From the NCBI GenBank assembly GCA_026225555.1, contig JAMFSY010000074.1, forward strand, positions 1-64,000: 64,000 nt of DNA. The letters run 5' to 3'. Each line of letters starts with the position of its first letter. The first letter of the stretch is position 1. The DNA is from Methylacidiphilales bacterium. GTDB taxonomy: Bacteria; Verrucomicrobiota; Verrucomicrobiia; Methylacidiphilales; UBA1321. Made by a program: the position numbers and the translations under genes. The notes beneath the pieces are model-generated. The model was not told where the DNA came from. It saw nothing but the letters and a program-made list of their open reading frames with translations, and searched no databases. Positions 18,697-29,200 of the stretch are shown in pieces.

Positions 18697-20008
18697 CCTC
18701 GTGAAAACACCTATTCATTACGCCGTGATCAAGAGCCTGATTTTATGTGGAATACTGGCGCCCTTTCTGGCGAGCGCCCAGGATGATGAGCAGGCCGATG
18801 GCATCTCATTGCCCACTGTCCAGAAGACCGACGGCCTATGGCAGCCCACTCTTCCTCCAACGACGGCCGATGGCGCCGACGCTCTCGATCGGCGGGTCTA
18901 CTCTCAATTTGCCAACGATGAACTCCGTCTCTCCCACCAGGCCGATTCCTCAAAGTCTTATGCCATTTTGCCTCACGCTGCCTTGGTCAGCTATTACGAC
19001 GACAATATTAATCTAAGCCATACAAAACCTCAGGGCGACATGGCATTTGCGTTGGAACCCGGAATGGCGCTTGGAATTGGCGATTTCAGAACCCAGCAGG
19101 ACGACTTCTTGATTGCCGACTATACCGGACGTCTTACGGCCTACCTGGATCACACGTCCGCGGATGCCTACGAGCAATTCGCCTCAGTTCACGCCCAGAC
19201 GGTTTTGGCCAAGGTAAAGTTTAACACCAATTTTCGCTTCCTCGATCTGGACGACGTGGACGTAGATTCCGGTACGCGGACCTCGCGACGTATTTACGAT
19301 ACGGTTCAGGTGGTGAGTTATGAGCTGAGCGAGAAGGATTTTATTGAGCTGCAGGGCCAAAACGTCATTCGCGATTATCAGGTGGGTCCGGGTTCAGTCG
19401 AGTGGCAGGGGCGGGGATTTTATAATTATCGGTGGGACCCCAAGTTGACCTTGGGTGGGGGCGTGGCCGCCGGCGTGCTTAACGCTGAGGGTTCCACGGC
19501 GCAGACCTACCAGCAGGCGCTCCTGCGTATTCTCTATGATCCAACCGAAAAGATTTCGATTCAACTTCAGGGTGGGCCAGAAGTGCGGCAACTCGGGGAT
19601 GGAGAGGACCGTGTTACGCCGGTGTTCGATTTGACCTGCGACTACCGTCCCTGGCTCGGAACCACTCTGGATCTAAATGCGTACCGCCGGACGTTGAACT
19701 CCAGCTCGGCTGATAATCTTGCTTACACCGCGACCGGCGTTGGCTTTTCTCTGGCCAAGGAATTAGGAGTCAGCTGGCTGGCGACTTTTAAATGTGGATA
19801 CGAGAACAATTCTTACTTCTATACCAATATGCAGTCCGGAATCCCGCGCGAAGATGATTTTGTCTATGTCAACCCGAGCATTCAACTTCGCGTCAGCGAG
19901 CAGGTGAAGATGGAATTTTTCTATAACTATCGGGAAAACACTTCGAGTAATTCCAATCGCGCTTTCACCGATAACCAACTTGGTATTCGCGCCAGCTTTA
20001 TTTTTTAA
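18689..20008 (+). CDS. Outer-membrane beta-barrel protein of the polysaccharide locus
   Basis: A 439-residue exported protein. The signal peptide contains IKSLILCGILAPFLASAQ, with cleavage after ASA. The mature part is rich in alternating amphipathic strands (for example ALVSYYDDNINLSHTKP, FKCGYENNSYFYTNMQ) and ends in LGIRASFIF with a terminal Phe, the outer-membrane insertion signal. It resembles the uncharacterised beta-barrel proteins found in exosortase/EPS loci, where they are thought to help export or anchor the polymer. The start is ATG 18689 or possibly GTG 18701, four codons on. The export gene follows after 25 bp. Confidence 0.82.
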   Translation: MTLLVKTPIHYAVIKSLILCGILAPFLASAQDDEQADGISLPTVQKTDGLWQPTLPPTTADGADALDRRVYSQFANDELRLSHQADSSKSYAILPHAALVSYYDDNINLSHTKPQGDMAFALEPGMALGIGDFRTQQDDFLIADYTGRLTAYLDHTSADAYEQFASVHAQTVLAKVKFNTNFRFLDLDDVDVDSGTRTSRRIYDTVQVVSYELSEKDFIELQGQNVIRDYQVGPGSVEWQGRGFYNYRWDPKLTLGGGVAAGVLNAEGSTAQTYQQALLRILYDPTEKISIQLQGGPEVRQLGDGEDRVTPVFDLTCDYRPWLGTTLDLNAYRRTLNSSSADNLAYTATGVGFSLAKELGVSWLATFKCGYENNSYFYTNMQSGIPREDDFVYVNPSIQLRVSEQVKMEFFYNYRENTSSNSNRAFTDNQLGIRASFIF

Positions 20009-20033
20009 CCAACGACGATTAACGGACCCATAA

Positions 20034-20666
20034 ATGAAACTAATAAAAATAATGTGCTATCTGCTGCCGCTGGTTGCGATAACCGGGTGGCCCTTGCTTG
20101 CGCAAGACAAAACTGAACCGACAGATGTGGCTCCAGCGGCGCCAAGCGCCATGACCGCGGTGTCGGCCAATTATCGGCTTAGCCCGGGTGACCTTATTTA
20201 CGTGAAAGTTTTTCAGGAGGACGATCTCTGTGCCAGCCTGCGTCTTGGCGAGGATGGGACGATCAACTTTCCCTTGATCGGATTGGTCAAGGTAGGGGGC
20301 CTCACGGTTGATCAGGCGACCAAGGCTATCTACAAACCCCTGGACCAGCGGTTTCTCGTCAATCCACAGATTTCAGTCACTGTCCTAAGCTTCACCGACC
20401 GCCATGTGACCGTTTTGGGGCAGGTTGAGCATGCGGGTTCCTACAACCTGAAAGAACAGAGTTCGATCGATATCCTCGAGGCCATCGGCCTGGCGGGAGG
20501 ATTCACCCGGTTGGCGGACACGACTGATGTCATGGTCCGGCGGCTATTCAACGGCAAAACGACAATCATTCGGGTTAATGCCCGAAAAATAGTTAGCGAC
20601 AGTGGGGCATCGGACTTTGAAGTTCTCCCCGGCGATACCATCACCATCCAGGAAAGAATATTTTAA
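20034..20666 (+). CDS. Polysaccharide export protein (Wza-like, short form)
   Basis: A 210-residue periplasmic/outer-membrane protein. A signal peptide (MCYLLPLVAITGWPLLAQ) precedes a Poly_export domain (YRLSPGDLIYVKVFQEDDL, about 46-125). One SLBB domain follows (VTVLGQVEHAGSYNL, then ILEAIGLAGGF). It lacks the second SLBB domain and C-terminal helix of E. coli Wza, so it is the short type whose outer-membrane pore may be provided by the beta-barrel protein encoded next to it. No clear lipobox Cys is seen. The stop overlaps the next start by one base (TAATG). Confidence 0.9.
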   Translation: MKLIKIMCYLLPLVAITGWPLLAQDKTEPTDVAPAAPSAMTAVSANYRLSPGDLIYVKVFQEDDLCASLRLGEDGTINFPLIGLVKVGGLTVDQATKAIYKPLDQRFLVNPQISVTVLSFTDRHVTVLGQVEHAGSYNLKEQSSIDILEAIGLAGGFTRLADTTDVMVRRLFNGKTTIIRVNARKIVSDSGASDFEVLPGDTITIQERIF

Positions 20667-22789
20667 TGAGAACCTCCAAAACCAAATCCACCTATCAGGA
20701 CGAAGCCGCCTATTCCGTATGGAATGTGCGCAGTCTGGTGCAAATCCTGGCAGACCGCGCGTGGCTTCCCGGCCTTTGCCTCGTCGTGGCGATCGGTCTC
20801 GCCGATATCTATCTGCTCGTCACCCCCAAGACCTATGCATGCTCGGCCATTCTTTATGTTGAGCAGCGGGACCAAAAAGTAGTCTCGATTGAAGAGGTCG
20901 CCCAGCAGGATCTGGAATCGGTCGATATGATGAAGACGGTGGAACAGAGCCTGATTACCGATGACCTGCTTTTTCGAGTCATCAATACAAATCATCTGGC
21001 GGATAATCCGGACTTCCTACCGCAAAGGCCTCGCGGCTACACGGACGATGAAGTGCTCAAGGCCCTCACGCAACGGCTCAAGGTTAAGGTTCGGCGAGGC
21101 ACCCGTCTCATCGATATCACGGCTGAGAGCCGCAGTCCGGAACTTTCCCAGAAGATTGTGAAATCGTTGATTGCGGAATATCTGCAACAAAACATGAATC
21201 AACGGGCCGAGATTGCCACATCGGCCAACGATTTCCTTTATCAGGAGGTCAATAAATTGAAGACCAAACTGGAAAAATCGGAGAGTGATCTCGAAGCCTA
21301 TCGGGAACAGAACAACGCCGTCTCACTCGAGGAGAAGCAGAATATTGTGGTCGATACGCTTAAGGATTTGAACGTCAAACTTGGAGAGGCGCGCAGCTTG
21401 CGGATGAAGCTTCAGTCGGATGTCGCCGAATACCGGAACGCCTTTTCGGATCCATTGCAGATGCGTCTCATTTCCAGCGTGGCCGCGGATCCCGCTGTGA
21501 TCGATGCGCAAAGCCGGGTCTCCGACCAGGAACGCGTTATCGCCGGTCTGGCCCAACATTACCGTCCCGAGCATCCCAAGTATGTGGATGCCCAGGCCCA
21601 ATTGGCGCAGCTTAAAAGCAATCTCAACACAGCGATTCTCGCCAGCGGAGCGCAAATCAGCACAGCGTTCGACTCGGCCTATGCGAATGAACAGAAGATC
21701 GAGGAGGCACTCAAGCAGCAGGAGCAGCAGGCCATGCAGCTCGACAAGATTGCTATTCCCTACAATGTCCTGCTCCGGACGGCGGAAGCCGATCGCAGCC
21801 TCTATCAATCGATGATCACCCGCTTGAAGGAAACCGACATCACACGCTCGCTCGATTTGATCCCGGTACGCCTGATCGCTGCGCCTCGCCTGGCTAACGA
21901 GCCGGTGGGCCCCAAGACGGCCATTGTCCTGACGCTCTCGGTGTTTGTCGGAATTTTCGGAGGTGCGGGTCTGTGCGTCTTTGTGAGTTCCCTCGATGCC
22001 TCCATGCGGAGTGTGGAAGAGGCGGAAGATGCACTTGGCCTTCAAGTGCTGGCTTCCATTCCCCAATGCAAAAAAGAGCGTAAGCAAAACGGACTTCCCA
22101 TGTTAACCCAGCCCTTTTCCGCGGCTTCGGAAGGCTTCCGATCCTTGCGTACGGTTCTGGAGCTCAAGGAGATTATCGACCGTCAGGTGATCCTCTTCAC
22201 CAGTTCGTCCTCCGGGGAAGGGAAGACCTTTTGCGCCGTCAATTGTGCGATCGCTCTTTCCCAGCAGGGGTATAAGACGTTGCTGATAGACACCGATCTT
22301 CGAAATCCTTCCGTAAGCAAAAGATTGAATCTCGCCCCGGGCCGTCCTGGATTAACCGACTGCCTTTCCGGCAAGATAAAGTCGGATCAGATCATTCTTC
22401 GCACCAACATTTCGGAACTCTATGTCATCACCGCGGGATCGCCTGTTTCCTATGCCGCGGAACTTATTTCGGGAACCCTTATGGAGGACTTGCTGAAAGA
22501 TCCGGCGCTCGCTTCATACGATCGGATTGTCTTCGATACCGCGCCGGTTAATGCGGTAAGTGACGCGTTGCATTTCGTGAAGCACGCGACCGAGATATGT
22601 CTCGTCGTCCGGGCTGGGTTCACACCGGTTAATGCCGTGCATCGAGCCTTGATGGCGTTGCAGGGAGCCCATGCCAAGGACATCGGAGTCGTCCTCAATC
22701 GCATCGCGGCCGTTCGCTATAATCCTTACGGCTACAGCTTCCGTAAGACGGCTGGCATCAGTGAAACTGGAGTGGTCAAAGTAGGATAA
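20666..22789 (+). CDS. Polysaccharide chain-length/tyrosine autokinase (Wzc-like)
   Basis: A 707-residue inner-membrane protein. An N-terminal Wzz domain has a first membrane segment at about 33-53 (WLPGLCLVVAIGLADIYLL), followed by a long periplasmic coiled coil (about 180-370, rich in Q/E/K). A second membrane segment near 415 (IVLTLSVFVGIFGGAGLCVF) precedes the BY-kinase domain. That domain has Walker A SSSSGEGKTF, Walker A' LLIDTDLRNP and Walker B RIVFDTAP. The C-terminal Tyr cluster is short (YNPYGYSF). It controls polymer length and export with the Wza-like protein. It is the last gene of the plus-strand locus. Confidence 0.93.
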   Translation: MRTSKTKSTYQDEAAYSVWNVRSLVQILADRAWLPGLCLVVAIGLADIYLLVTPKTYACSAILYVEQRDQKVVSIEEVAQQDLESVDMMKTVEQSLITDDLLFRVINTNHLADNPDFLPQRPRGYTDDEVLKALTQRLKVKVRRGTRLIDITAESRSPELSQKIVKSLIAEYLQQNMNQRAEIATSANDFLYQEVNKLKTKLEKSESDLEAYREQNNAVSLEEKQNIVVDTLKDLNVKLGEARSLRMKLQSDVAEYRNAFSDPLQMRLISSVAADPAVIDAQSRVSDQERVIAGLAQHYRPEHPKYVDAQAQLAQLKSNLNTAILASGAQISTAFDSAYANEQKIEEALKQQEQQAMQLDKIAIPYNVLLRTAEADRSLYQSMITRLKETDITRSLDLIPVRLIAAPRLANEPVGPKTAIVLTLSVFVGIFGGAGLCVFVSSLDASMRSVEEAEDALGLQVLASIPQCKKERKQNGLPMLTQPFSAASEGFRSLRTVLELKEIIDRQVILFTSSSSGEGKTFCAVNCAIALSQQGYKTLLIDTDLRNPSVSKRLNLAPGRPGLTDCLSGKIKSDQIILRTNISELYVITAGSPVSYAAELISGTLMEDLLKDPALASYDRIVFDTAPVNAVSDALHFVKHATEICLVVRAGFTPVNAVHRALMALQGAHAKDIGVVLNRIAAVRYNPYGYSFRKTAGISETGVVKVG

Positions 22790-22804
22790 AATGTTCGGCG
22801 AAAC

Positions 22805-23467
22805 TCAAATCTTGATGATCCCATTGCGCGCCGCATATCGAACCAGGTCGGCAAAAGAAGTCAGCTTCAGCTTGCGCATGATACCGGCGCGCATGTTTTC
22901 CACCGTCCGCACGCTGACGCGCTGTTTGGTCGCCACGGTGGCATTGCTGTCGCCATCCGCGAGGAGACGGACCAGCTTCAATTCGGCCGGGGTGAGCCGT
23001 TCATCGCCGGCCGTCTGGTCCTGCCCGGGCTTTTTCTGGGCCTGGTCAAAACGGGCAAACATGATGGCGGAAGTCTTGTCCGTAAAATAGGGTTTGTTTT
23101 CGCTCAGGCTTCGGAGCGCCTCGATCAGGAATTGGCCAACGTCGCTCTTCAAGATGTAACTCTTGGCCCCGCTTTCAAAGACATCGCGGATCATCTGGTC
23201 GGAATCGTTGCTGCCGGTAAAAATAAGCACCTCGCACTTGGGCAGGTAACGCTTGATCCGGCGGGTTACTTCAAGGCCGTCCAGGCCGGGCATCATCAGG
23301 TCAACGACAACGATATCCGGGCGCAAACGGCGCGCTTCCGCCACCGCTGAAAGCCCGGTCTCGACGGACCCACATACCTTCCAGCCTGGCTCGCGCTCAA
23401 TCAGGGCCTGCATCCCACGGCGAATGAGATCATGATCGTCAGCTATGAGGACGCGGAGCTTTTTCAT
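22805..23467 (-). CDS. Two-component response regulator, LuxR/NarL type
   Basis: A 220-residue regulator: receiver (LIADDHDLIRRGMQ; phospho-acceptor Asp in VVVDLMMPGLDG) and NarL-type helix-turn-helix (LTPAELKLVRLLADGDSNATVA, then VRTVENMRAGIMRKL). Its stop is 13 bp from the convergent end of the autokinase gene. It lies just downstream of the hybrid kinase at 23477 (9-bp gap), which is therefore its likely partner. It resembles the regulator at 6801, including the ending FADLVRYAARNGII versus LSDLVRYAIRHKII, so the two ends of the exopolysaccharide locus carry related regulators. Confidence 0.92.
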   Translation of the reverse strand: MKKLRVLIADDHDLIRRGMQALIEREPGWKVCGSVETGLSAVAEARRLRPDIVVVDLMMPGLDGLEVTRRIKRYLPKCEVLIFTGSNDSDQMIRDVFESGAKSYILKSDVGQFLIEALRSLSENKPYFTDKTSAIMFARFDQAQKKPGQDQTAGDERLTPAELKLVRLLADGDSNATVATKQRVSVRTVENMRAGIMRKLKLTSFADLVRYAARNGIIKI

Positions 23468-23476
23468 CCCATAAGC

Positions 23477-26233
23477 TTAACTGGTCTGCTCGGATAAGCA
23501 CGATTGGACCATTTGGAGCAAGGCCGGAGCGGAATAAGGTTTGGCGATGAAATTCTTGATGCCAGCGAGGCGTACCTTCTCGACCCCACCCTCGGAAGTA
23601 AGGCCGCTGGCGCCGATTATTTTGATCCGGGGATTGATCCTCATTAGCGCGCGAATCGCCGCTGGGCCGTCCATCACGGGCATCATCATATCGGTCAGGA
23701 CCAGGGCGATGTCATGTTTATGCTGTGAGTAAACGGCAATCGCCTTTGCTCCATCGCTGGCAGTGAGAATCCGATAGCCATAGGCTTTAAGTGTCTTGCC
23801 GGTGACTTTCAAGATGGGAGGTTCGTCATCGACCAATAAGATCAGTTCTCCATTGCCGCGCGGTAGGTCTCCGGTCTCTTCTTCACCCGCGATGATCTCC
23901 GCTGCTTCGTCCTGCGCGGGGAGGTGAATGGTGAAGGTCGTGCCTTTGCCCATTTCGCTATAGACATTCATGAAACCCCGATGGCTGCGGACGACTCCAA
24001 GCGCCGTCGCCAAGCCAAGTCCGGTGCCTTTCCCCAGTTCCTTGGAGGTAAAAAAGGGATCGAAAATCCGGTCCAACTTGTCTGGAGGAATCCCACAACC
24101 CGTGTCGGCTATCTTGATGAGAACATACCGCCCTACGACGAGGGGAGGGGACATCGCCGCATATTGTTCATCCACATCGAAGTTCACGGCGGAGATAGTC
24201 AAGGAACCTCCTTCCGGCATTGCGTCCCGAGCGTTCACGCAAACATTGAGCAAGATTTGATTCAGCTGGGTCGGGTCGCCAACGAGAAGCCGGAGATCCC
24301 CGGCAATATCAATTTTCAGCGATATCTTTTTGGAGAAGGTCTTCTTAATAATAGAGACGACCTCCTTCACTACATCGGCCAGGCGCACCGAAACCCGAAG
24401 TCCCTCCGTGCCGCGAGCGAAGGAGAGGACCTGTTTGACGAGCTCGGCGCCCCGTTTCGCGCTGAGTTCAATATCTTCAATGACCTCGCGCATATCCTCG
24501 GTGATTTCCTCGCTCTTTAGCAAAACTGTTCCCAGCAGGATCGGCGCGAGCATGTTATTGAGATCGTGAGCAATGCCGCCGGCCAGCGTGCCGATGCTTT
24601 CCGTCCGTTGGGCGCGTAAGAGCTGGGCCTCGATCCTTTTTCGTTCCGTCACGTCCGAATTGAGGACAAGGATGGATTTTGGTTTTCCATCCGCGTCACG
24701 GACCAAGGTCCACCTGCTTTCCACGATCACCCGATCGCCCGCCTTGGTTATCTGATCGAGGTCTCCGGTCCACTCCCCCTTTTTTTGCACCGTTTCCACG
24801 GCTTCATTGTGCTTTTCCAGAGTGGAGAAAAGAAAGTCGGTGGTCTTTCGTCCGATGACCTCGGCGGAAGTCCAGCCATAGAGTCGTTCCGCTCCCTTGT
24901 TCCAAAAGAAGACGGTGCTCTCCAAGTCTCTCAGGAGAATGGCGTCGCGCGCCTGATCGAGGAGTGAAGCCTGCTCAGCCAGCTTCTGCTCAGCGGCCTT
25001 GCGTTCGGTGACGTCCTTGATGATACCGATAATCTTACTGGGTCGCCCGGTGTGGGGATCGGTGAAGACCTGGGCTTCTTCGTGGACATAACGCAGGCTG
25101 CCGTCGGATAGAATGATCCGGTGATCCAGGCGATAACCGATGCTTAACCGAATGCTTTCGGCCAGGGCCTGCCTGACCCGCTCTCGATCCTCGGGATGAA
25201 CTGCCCGGAAGAAATTCTCATTGGTCGGCTCGATCTTGCCCGGCTCGTAGCCAAAGATCCGGAATACTTCGTCCGACCAGTGACTAACTGTCTCAGTGAC
25301 GCCCGGCGCCTTCATTAAATCGAGTTCCCAACTACCAAAGCGGGCGATCCGCTGGGCGTTGCGCAGCATAGCTTCGTTTCGCTGGAGCGATTCGATGGCA
25401 TGATGGCTTTCCGTCACGTCGCGGGCCACGCAAAACATATTCTGGTCCGCCTCGGACCAATTGGCCGACCACATCATGTCGGTGATCGTTCCGTTCTTTC
25501 TCACATAGCGATTGTCGAAATCGCGGGGCGGATGACCGGACATGATTTCCGCAATGGCGCGGGTGGTAACGGTCCTGTCATCCGGCAAAACGTAATCGAG
25601 ATATTTCGTGCCGATCATTTCGTCCGGCTTATAGCCCCATAAGGCTTCGCAAGCCGAATTGATTTGAACGATATGACCCTTGGCATCAAGGGTGCAGGTG
25701 ACATCGGGAACGCGCTGATTGTCCCGCAGCATCTTGATTAATTGACGCGCAACCGTACGGTGTTTGGATTCTCCCTGGCGGGCAGCCTCTTCGGCCTGAA
25801 AAATATCTGTGATGTCAGTATGCAACACCACCGCGCCGTTCGCGGCAGGCTCGCGCAGAGGAAAGACCCGGACGCGAAACCAGCGCTTTCCCGTGGGGCA
25901 GTGGCAGGGGTACTGGAGGCTGAATTGCTTCAGCTCCTTGCGCAGCACCCGACGGATTCCTTCTCCGATTTCGCGGGCCTGCTCCGAACAATCCCCCTGT
26001 GCATGGGCGCAAAGCTCAATGTAATTTTGCCCGACTCCATAGCTTGGATTTTGCAGGGCGTTACCTACGACGGAACGGTTCCAGGCTTCGTTGACAAAGC
26101 GGATCGTTCCCGCGTCATCGATCAAGGCGATATGGGAGTGAAGCGCATCCAGGACCGTTTTCTGCAAATCCACCACGGATTGGGCCTGTTCGATTTCCGA
26201 AACGTCAGGCGGGGAAGAAGCTGGGTTTTTCAT
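23477..26233 (-). CDS. Hybrid histidine kinase, four PAS + HisKA + HATPase + REC
   Basis: A 918-residue cytoplasmic sensor. Order: a PAS with a Cys/His-containing loop (ELCAHAQGDCSE) at about 20-145, a PAS at about 175-285, a PAC-containing PAS at about 300-420 (HPEDRERVRQAL), and a PAS at about 425-545 ([12 protein letters not shown]). HisKA follows with His in GGIAHDLNN (about 565), HATPase with N box [12 protein letters not shown]1 DTGCGIP and G2 GKGTGLGLA, then a receiver with Asp in VLTDMMMPVMDG. Its stop is 9 bp from the LuxR regulator start and the kinase at 26261 ends 27 bp upstream, so the three genes probably form one operon. Confidence 0.93.
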   Translation of the reverse strand: MKNPASSPPDVSEIEQAQSVVDLQKTVLDALHSHIALIDDAGTIRFVNEAWNRSVVGNALQNPSYGVGQNYIELCAHAQGDCSEQAREIGEGIRRVLRKELKQFSLQYPCHCPTGKRWFRVRVFPLREPAANGAVVLHTDITDIFQAEEAARQGESKHRTVARQLIKMLRDNQRVPDVTCTLDAKGHIVQINSACEALWGYKPDEMIGTKYLDYVLPDDRTVTTRAIAEIMSGHPPRDFDNRYVRKNGTITDMMWSANWSEADQNMFCVARDVTESHHAIESLQRNEAMLRNAQRIARFGSWELDLMKAPGVTETVSHWSDEVFRIFGYEPGKIEPTNENFFRAVHPEDRERVRQALAESIRLSIGYRLDHRIILSDGSLRYVHEEAQVFTDPHTGRPSKIIGIIKDVTERKAAEQKLAEQASLLDQARDAILLRDLESTVFFWNKGAERLYGWTSAEVIGRKTTDFLFSTLEKHNEAVETVQKKGEWTGDLDQITKAGDRVIVESRWTLVRDADGKPKSILVLNSDVTERKRIEAQLLRAQRTESIGTLAGGIAHDLNNMLAPILLGTVLLKSEEITEDMREVIEDIELSAKRGAELVKQVLSFARGTEGLRVSVRLADVVKEVVSIIKKTFSKKISLKIDIAGDLRLLVGDPTQLNQILLNVCVNARDAMPEGGSLTISAVNFDVDEQYAAMSPPLVVGRYVLIKIADTGCGIPPDKLDRIFDPFFTSKELGKGTGLGLATALGVVRSHRGFMNVYSEMGKGTTFTIHLPAQDEAAEIIAGEEETGDLPRGNGELILLVDDEPPILKVTGKTLKAYGYRILTASDGAKAIAVYSQHKHDIALVLTDMMMPVMDGPAAIRALMRINPRIKIIGASGLTSEGGVEKVRLAGIKNFIAKPYSAPALLQMVQSCLSEQTS

Positions 26234-26260
26234 GGTGTTTACGTGAGGGCTTCGCCCCGG

Positions 26261-29200
26261 TTAAGCCTCTTCGAGGGTCATCCGCAGCGTCTTCAGCAGA
26301 GTTGCCGAGGTGCAAGGCTTGTTGAGAAAATATTTCACCTCCGGCCGGGGCGCCTTGACGTTCTTATTGAAGCCGCTGACCGCGATGATCTTGACTGAGG
26401 GATTGATTTCCAACAGCGCATGGATCATGGTCGGGCCATCCATCACCGGCATCATCATATCGGTGAGAACGACGGCGATCTTATCCTGGTGTTCGGCGTA
26501 GACCGACACGGCGTCAGCTCCATCCGTGGCGGTTAGAACCTGGTAGCCGGAGGACTGCAGCGTCTGGCTCGTAATCGTCAAAATCGAGGCTTCGTCATCG
26601 ACAACCAAAATGGTCTCACCATTGCCCTGCAGGGAAGGGGACGTCTCCGCCTGTTCCTTTCTTCCTTTCGAAAGGGCCTCCATCGCCGGCAGATAAACAT
26701 TGAAAGTGGTGCCCTTTCGCGGCTCGCTGGTTACACTAATGCTGCCGCCATGGCTCTTCACAATGGCCATAACGGTCGATAGTCCCAAGCCGGTTCCGTC
26801 ATCGAGATCTTTCGTTGTGAAGAATGGTTCAAAGATTTTTTCGATGACTTCCGGTGGCATGCCTCTTCCTGAATCGACTACGGCAAATTTAACATATCGC
26901 CCGGCCTTGGCCTGGATATTCATCACCGCGTATTGTTCCTCCAGCACGCAGTTCTCGGCTTCCAGAGTTAGAGTGCCTCCGTTCGGCATGGCATCCCGTG
27001 CATTGAGGCAAAGATTCAGGAGAACCTGATGCATTTGCGTGGGATCACCCAGGATTTTCCACGTTTCCTTGGCGACGGAGAACTTCAACCGGATGTCTTT
27101 GGGAAAGGTATCCCGGGTAATGCGTTCGAGATCCTTCAGCAGATCCCTGGAATCAATCTCGATGCGCTCGCCTTCCACGCCTTCCGTAAACGAGAGAACC
27201 TGACGCACAATTTCCGCGCCCCGTTGGGCACTGGCGGCAATAGTCTGCAGGATGCTTTCGGTCTGGGGATTATCCGACGTTTTTTGCAGCACCTCGATCG
27301 ACAGCATGATCGGCGATAAAATATTATTAAGATCATGGGCAAAACCGCCCGCCAGCGTTCCGATGCTTTCCATCCGTTGGGCGCGAAGAAAGTGGGTGCC
27401 GATCTTTTTCTTTTCCGTGATGTCGGTATTGATGGCCAGCACCGATTTGGGCTGTCCCTTTTGATCTCGAATGAGCGTAAAGTGTGCTTCCACGATGATC
27501 TCCAGCCGGTCTTTGGTAAAGTGCTGAAGCTCCCCCTGCCATTCGCCCTTGCTGAGGATGAGGTCGTTGATTTCCTCAAATTTCCGGGAATCGCCATAAA
27601 TGGCCCCATGCATGTTCCGGCCCAGAACTTCCGAGCGTGGCCAGCCGTACATCCTCTCCGCGCCTTTATTCCAGAATAAAATTTTTCCCGTCAGGTCGCG
27701 TACCACGATCGCGTCCTGCGCCTTGTCCAAAAAGGAGGCCTGTTCGGCTATTTGCTCTTCGCTTTCGCGAATGGCTGCCCGCGCCTGTCTTTCGTCCTCC
27801 AGGATACTGAGGAGAGCCTGATTGGAGCGAGCCGTCTCCCTTCCTTGTTCCCGCAAATCCAAAAGGGCCATAACGTGACGGCTCAATACCGACAGCCACT
27901 TGGCTTGGGCGACCGTTATCTGTCTCGGCTTCGAATCAATCACACAAAGAGTTCCGAGGACTTTTCCATCGGGGGCAACCAGCGGTGAGCCCGCATAAAA
28001 GCGGATGCCCATGTCGCCGGTCACCAGCGGATTATTTGCAAATCGATTGTCCAACCGGGCGTCCGGCACGACGAGCAAATCGAGTTGATTAATCGCGTGG
28101 GCGCAGAACGAAACCTCACGGGATGTTTCCGTTACAGCCAATCCAAACGAAGCCTTGAACCATTGCCGGTTCTCATCCACAAGGCTGACGAGGGCGATGG
28201 GAGTGCCGCAAATTTCGGCGGCGAGGGCGACAATATCGTCGAAATCCTTTTCCGCCGAGCTGTCCAAAACGTGATAGCCACGCAACGTCCTGAGACGTTC
28301 CTGCTCACCCTCTTCGGCCTGGGGACCGATTGGAAGTTTTTTTTCCTCCGCCTTCGGATCGGAATAACGCACGGGTTCTCCGGCCCGCTGGAGCGCTTCG
28401 TTCACCTCCTGTTTGAGGCATCCCAGGCGATCTTCCCGACCCAGGGTCGATTCGCGCCAGAACTGAAGCTCGTGCAGTTGGCTGGCGATTTTTTCCTCGG
28501 CGAGCGTCCGCTCCGTAATGTCGCGGATCACCGCAACCAAGTAATCGCGATCCAGATGGATATATTTGACGCTTACTTCAATGGGGAAAGTTGAGCCATC
28601 CTTCCGGCGGTGCCGGCCTAGGACGAGTTTGAATCCAACCTTTTTGATTTCCTCCAGATGATTCACCAGGGATGCCGGGGTAACCGCGGCAACCTCGAGA
28701 TCTGGAATACTCATGGAAAGCATTTCCTCTCGGCTATATCCCAGCCTTTGCCCGGCTGTTTCATTGACATCGATAAGGCGACCCGTCTGAGGATCGATAA
28801 CCTCAATGGCATCGCTGGACTGGTCGATCAATGCCCGGAACAACTTGAGCGATTCGTCCGCCCGCTTCTGCTCGGTAATATCCATGCAACAGCCGACCCA
28901 TTCGTGAACGCCCCCGTCCTCCCGGCGAACGGGCACCCCATGGACGACAAAATCTCGATAGACCCCATCATGGCGGCGTAAACGATATCCGGTGTTGTAA
29001 TCCGTTTGATTCCGAACAGCCTCCGCCCACGCCTTCACGACATGGTCCTCGTCCTCCGCATGCAAGGCCTTGCTCCATCCATCGTGCTGGATTTCCTCCA
29101 GGCTTTGACCGGTGAATTTTTGCCATCCCGGCAACTCCCCGGAAACCTTGCCATCCGGGGTCGCTGTCCACACCAATTGGGTCGTTGCGCTTGCGAGCGA

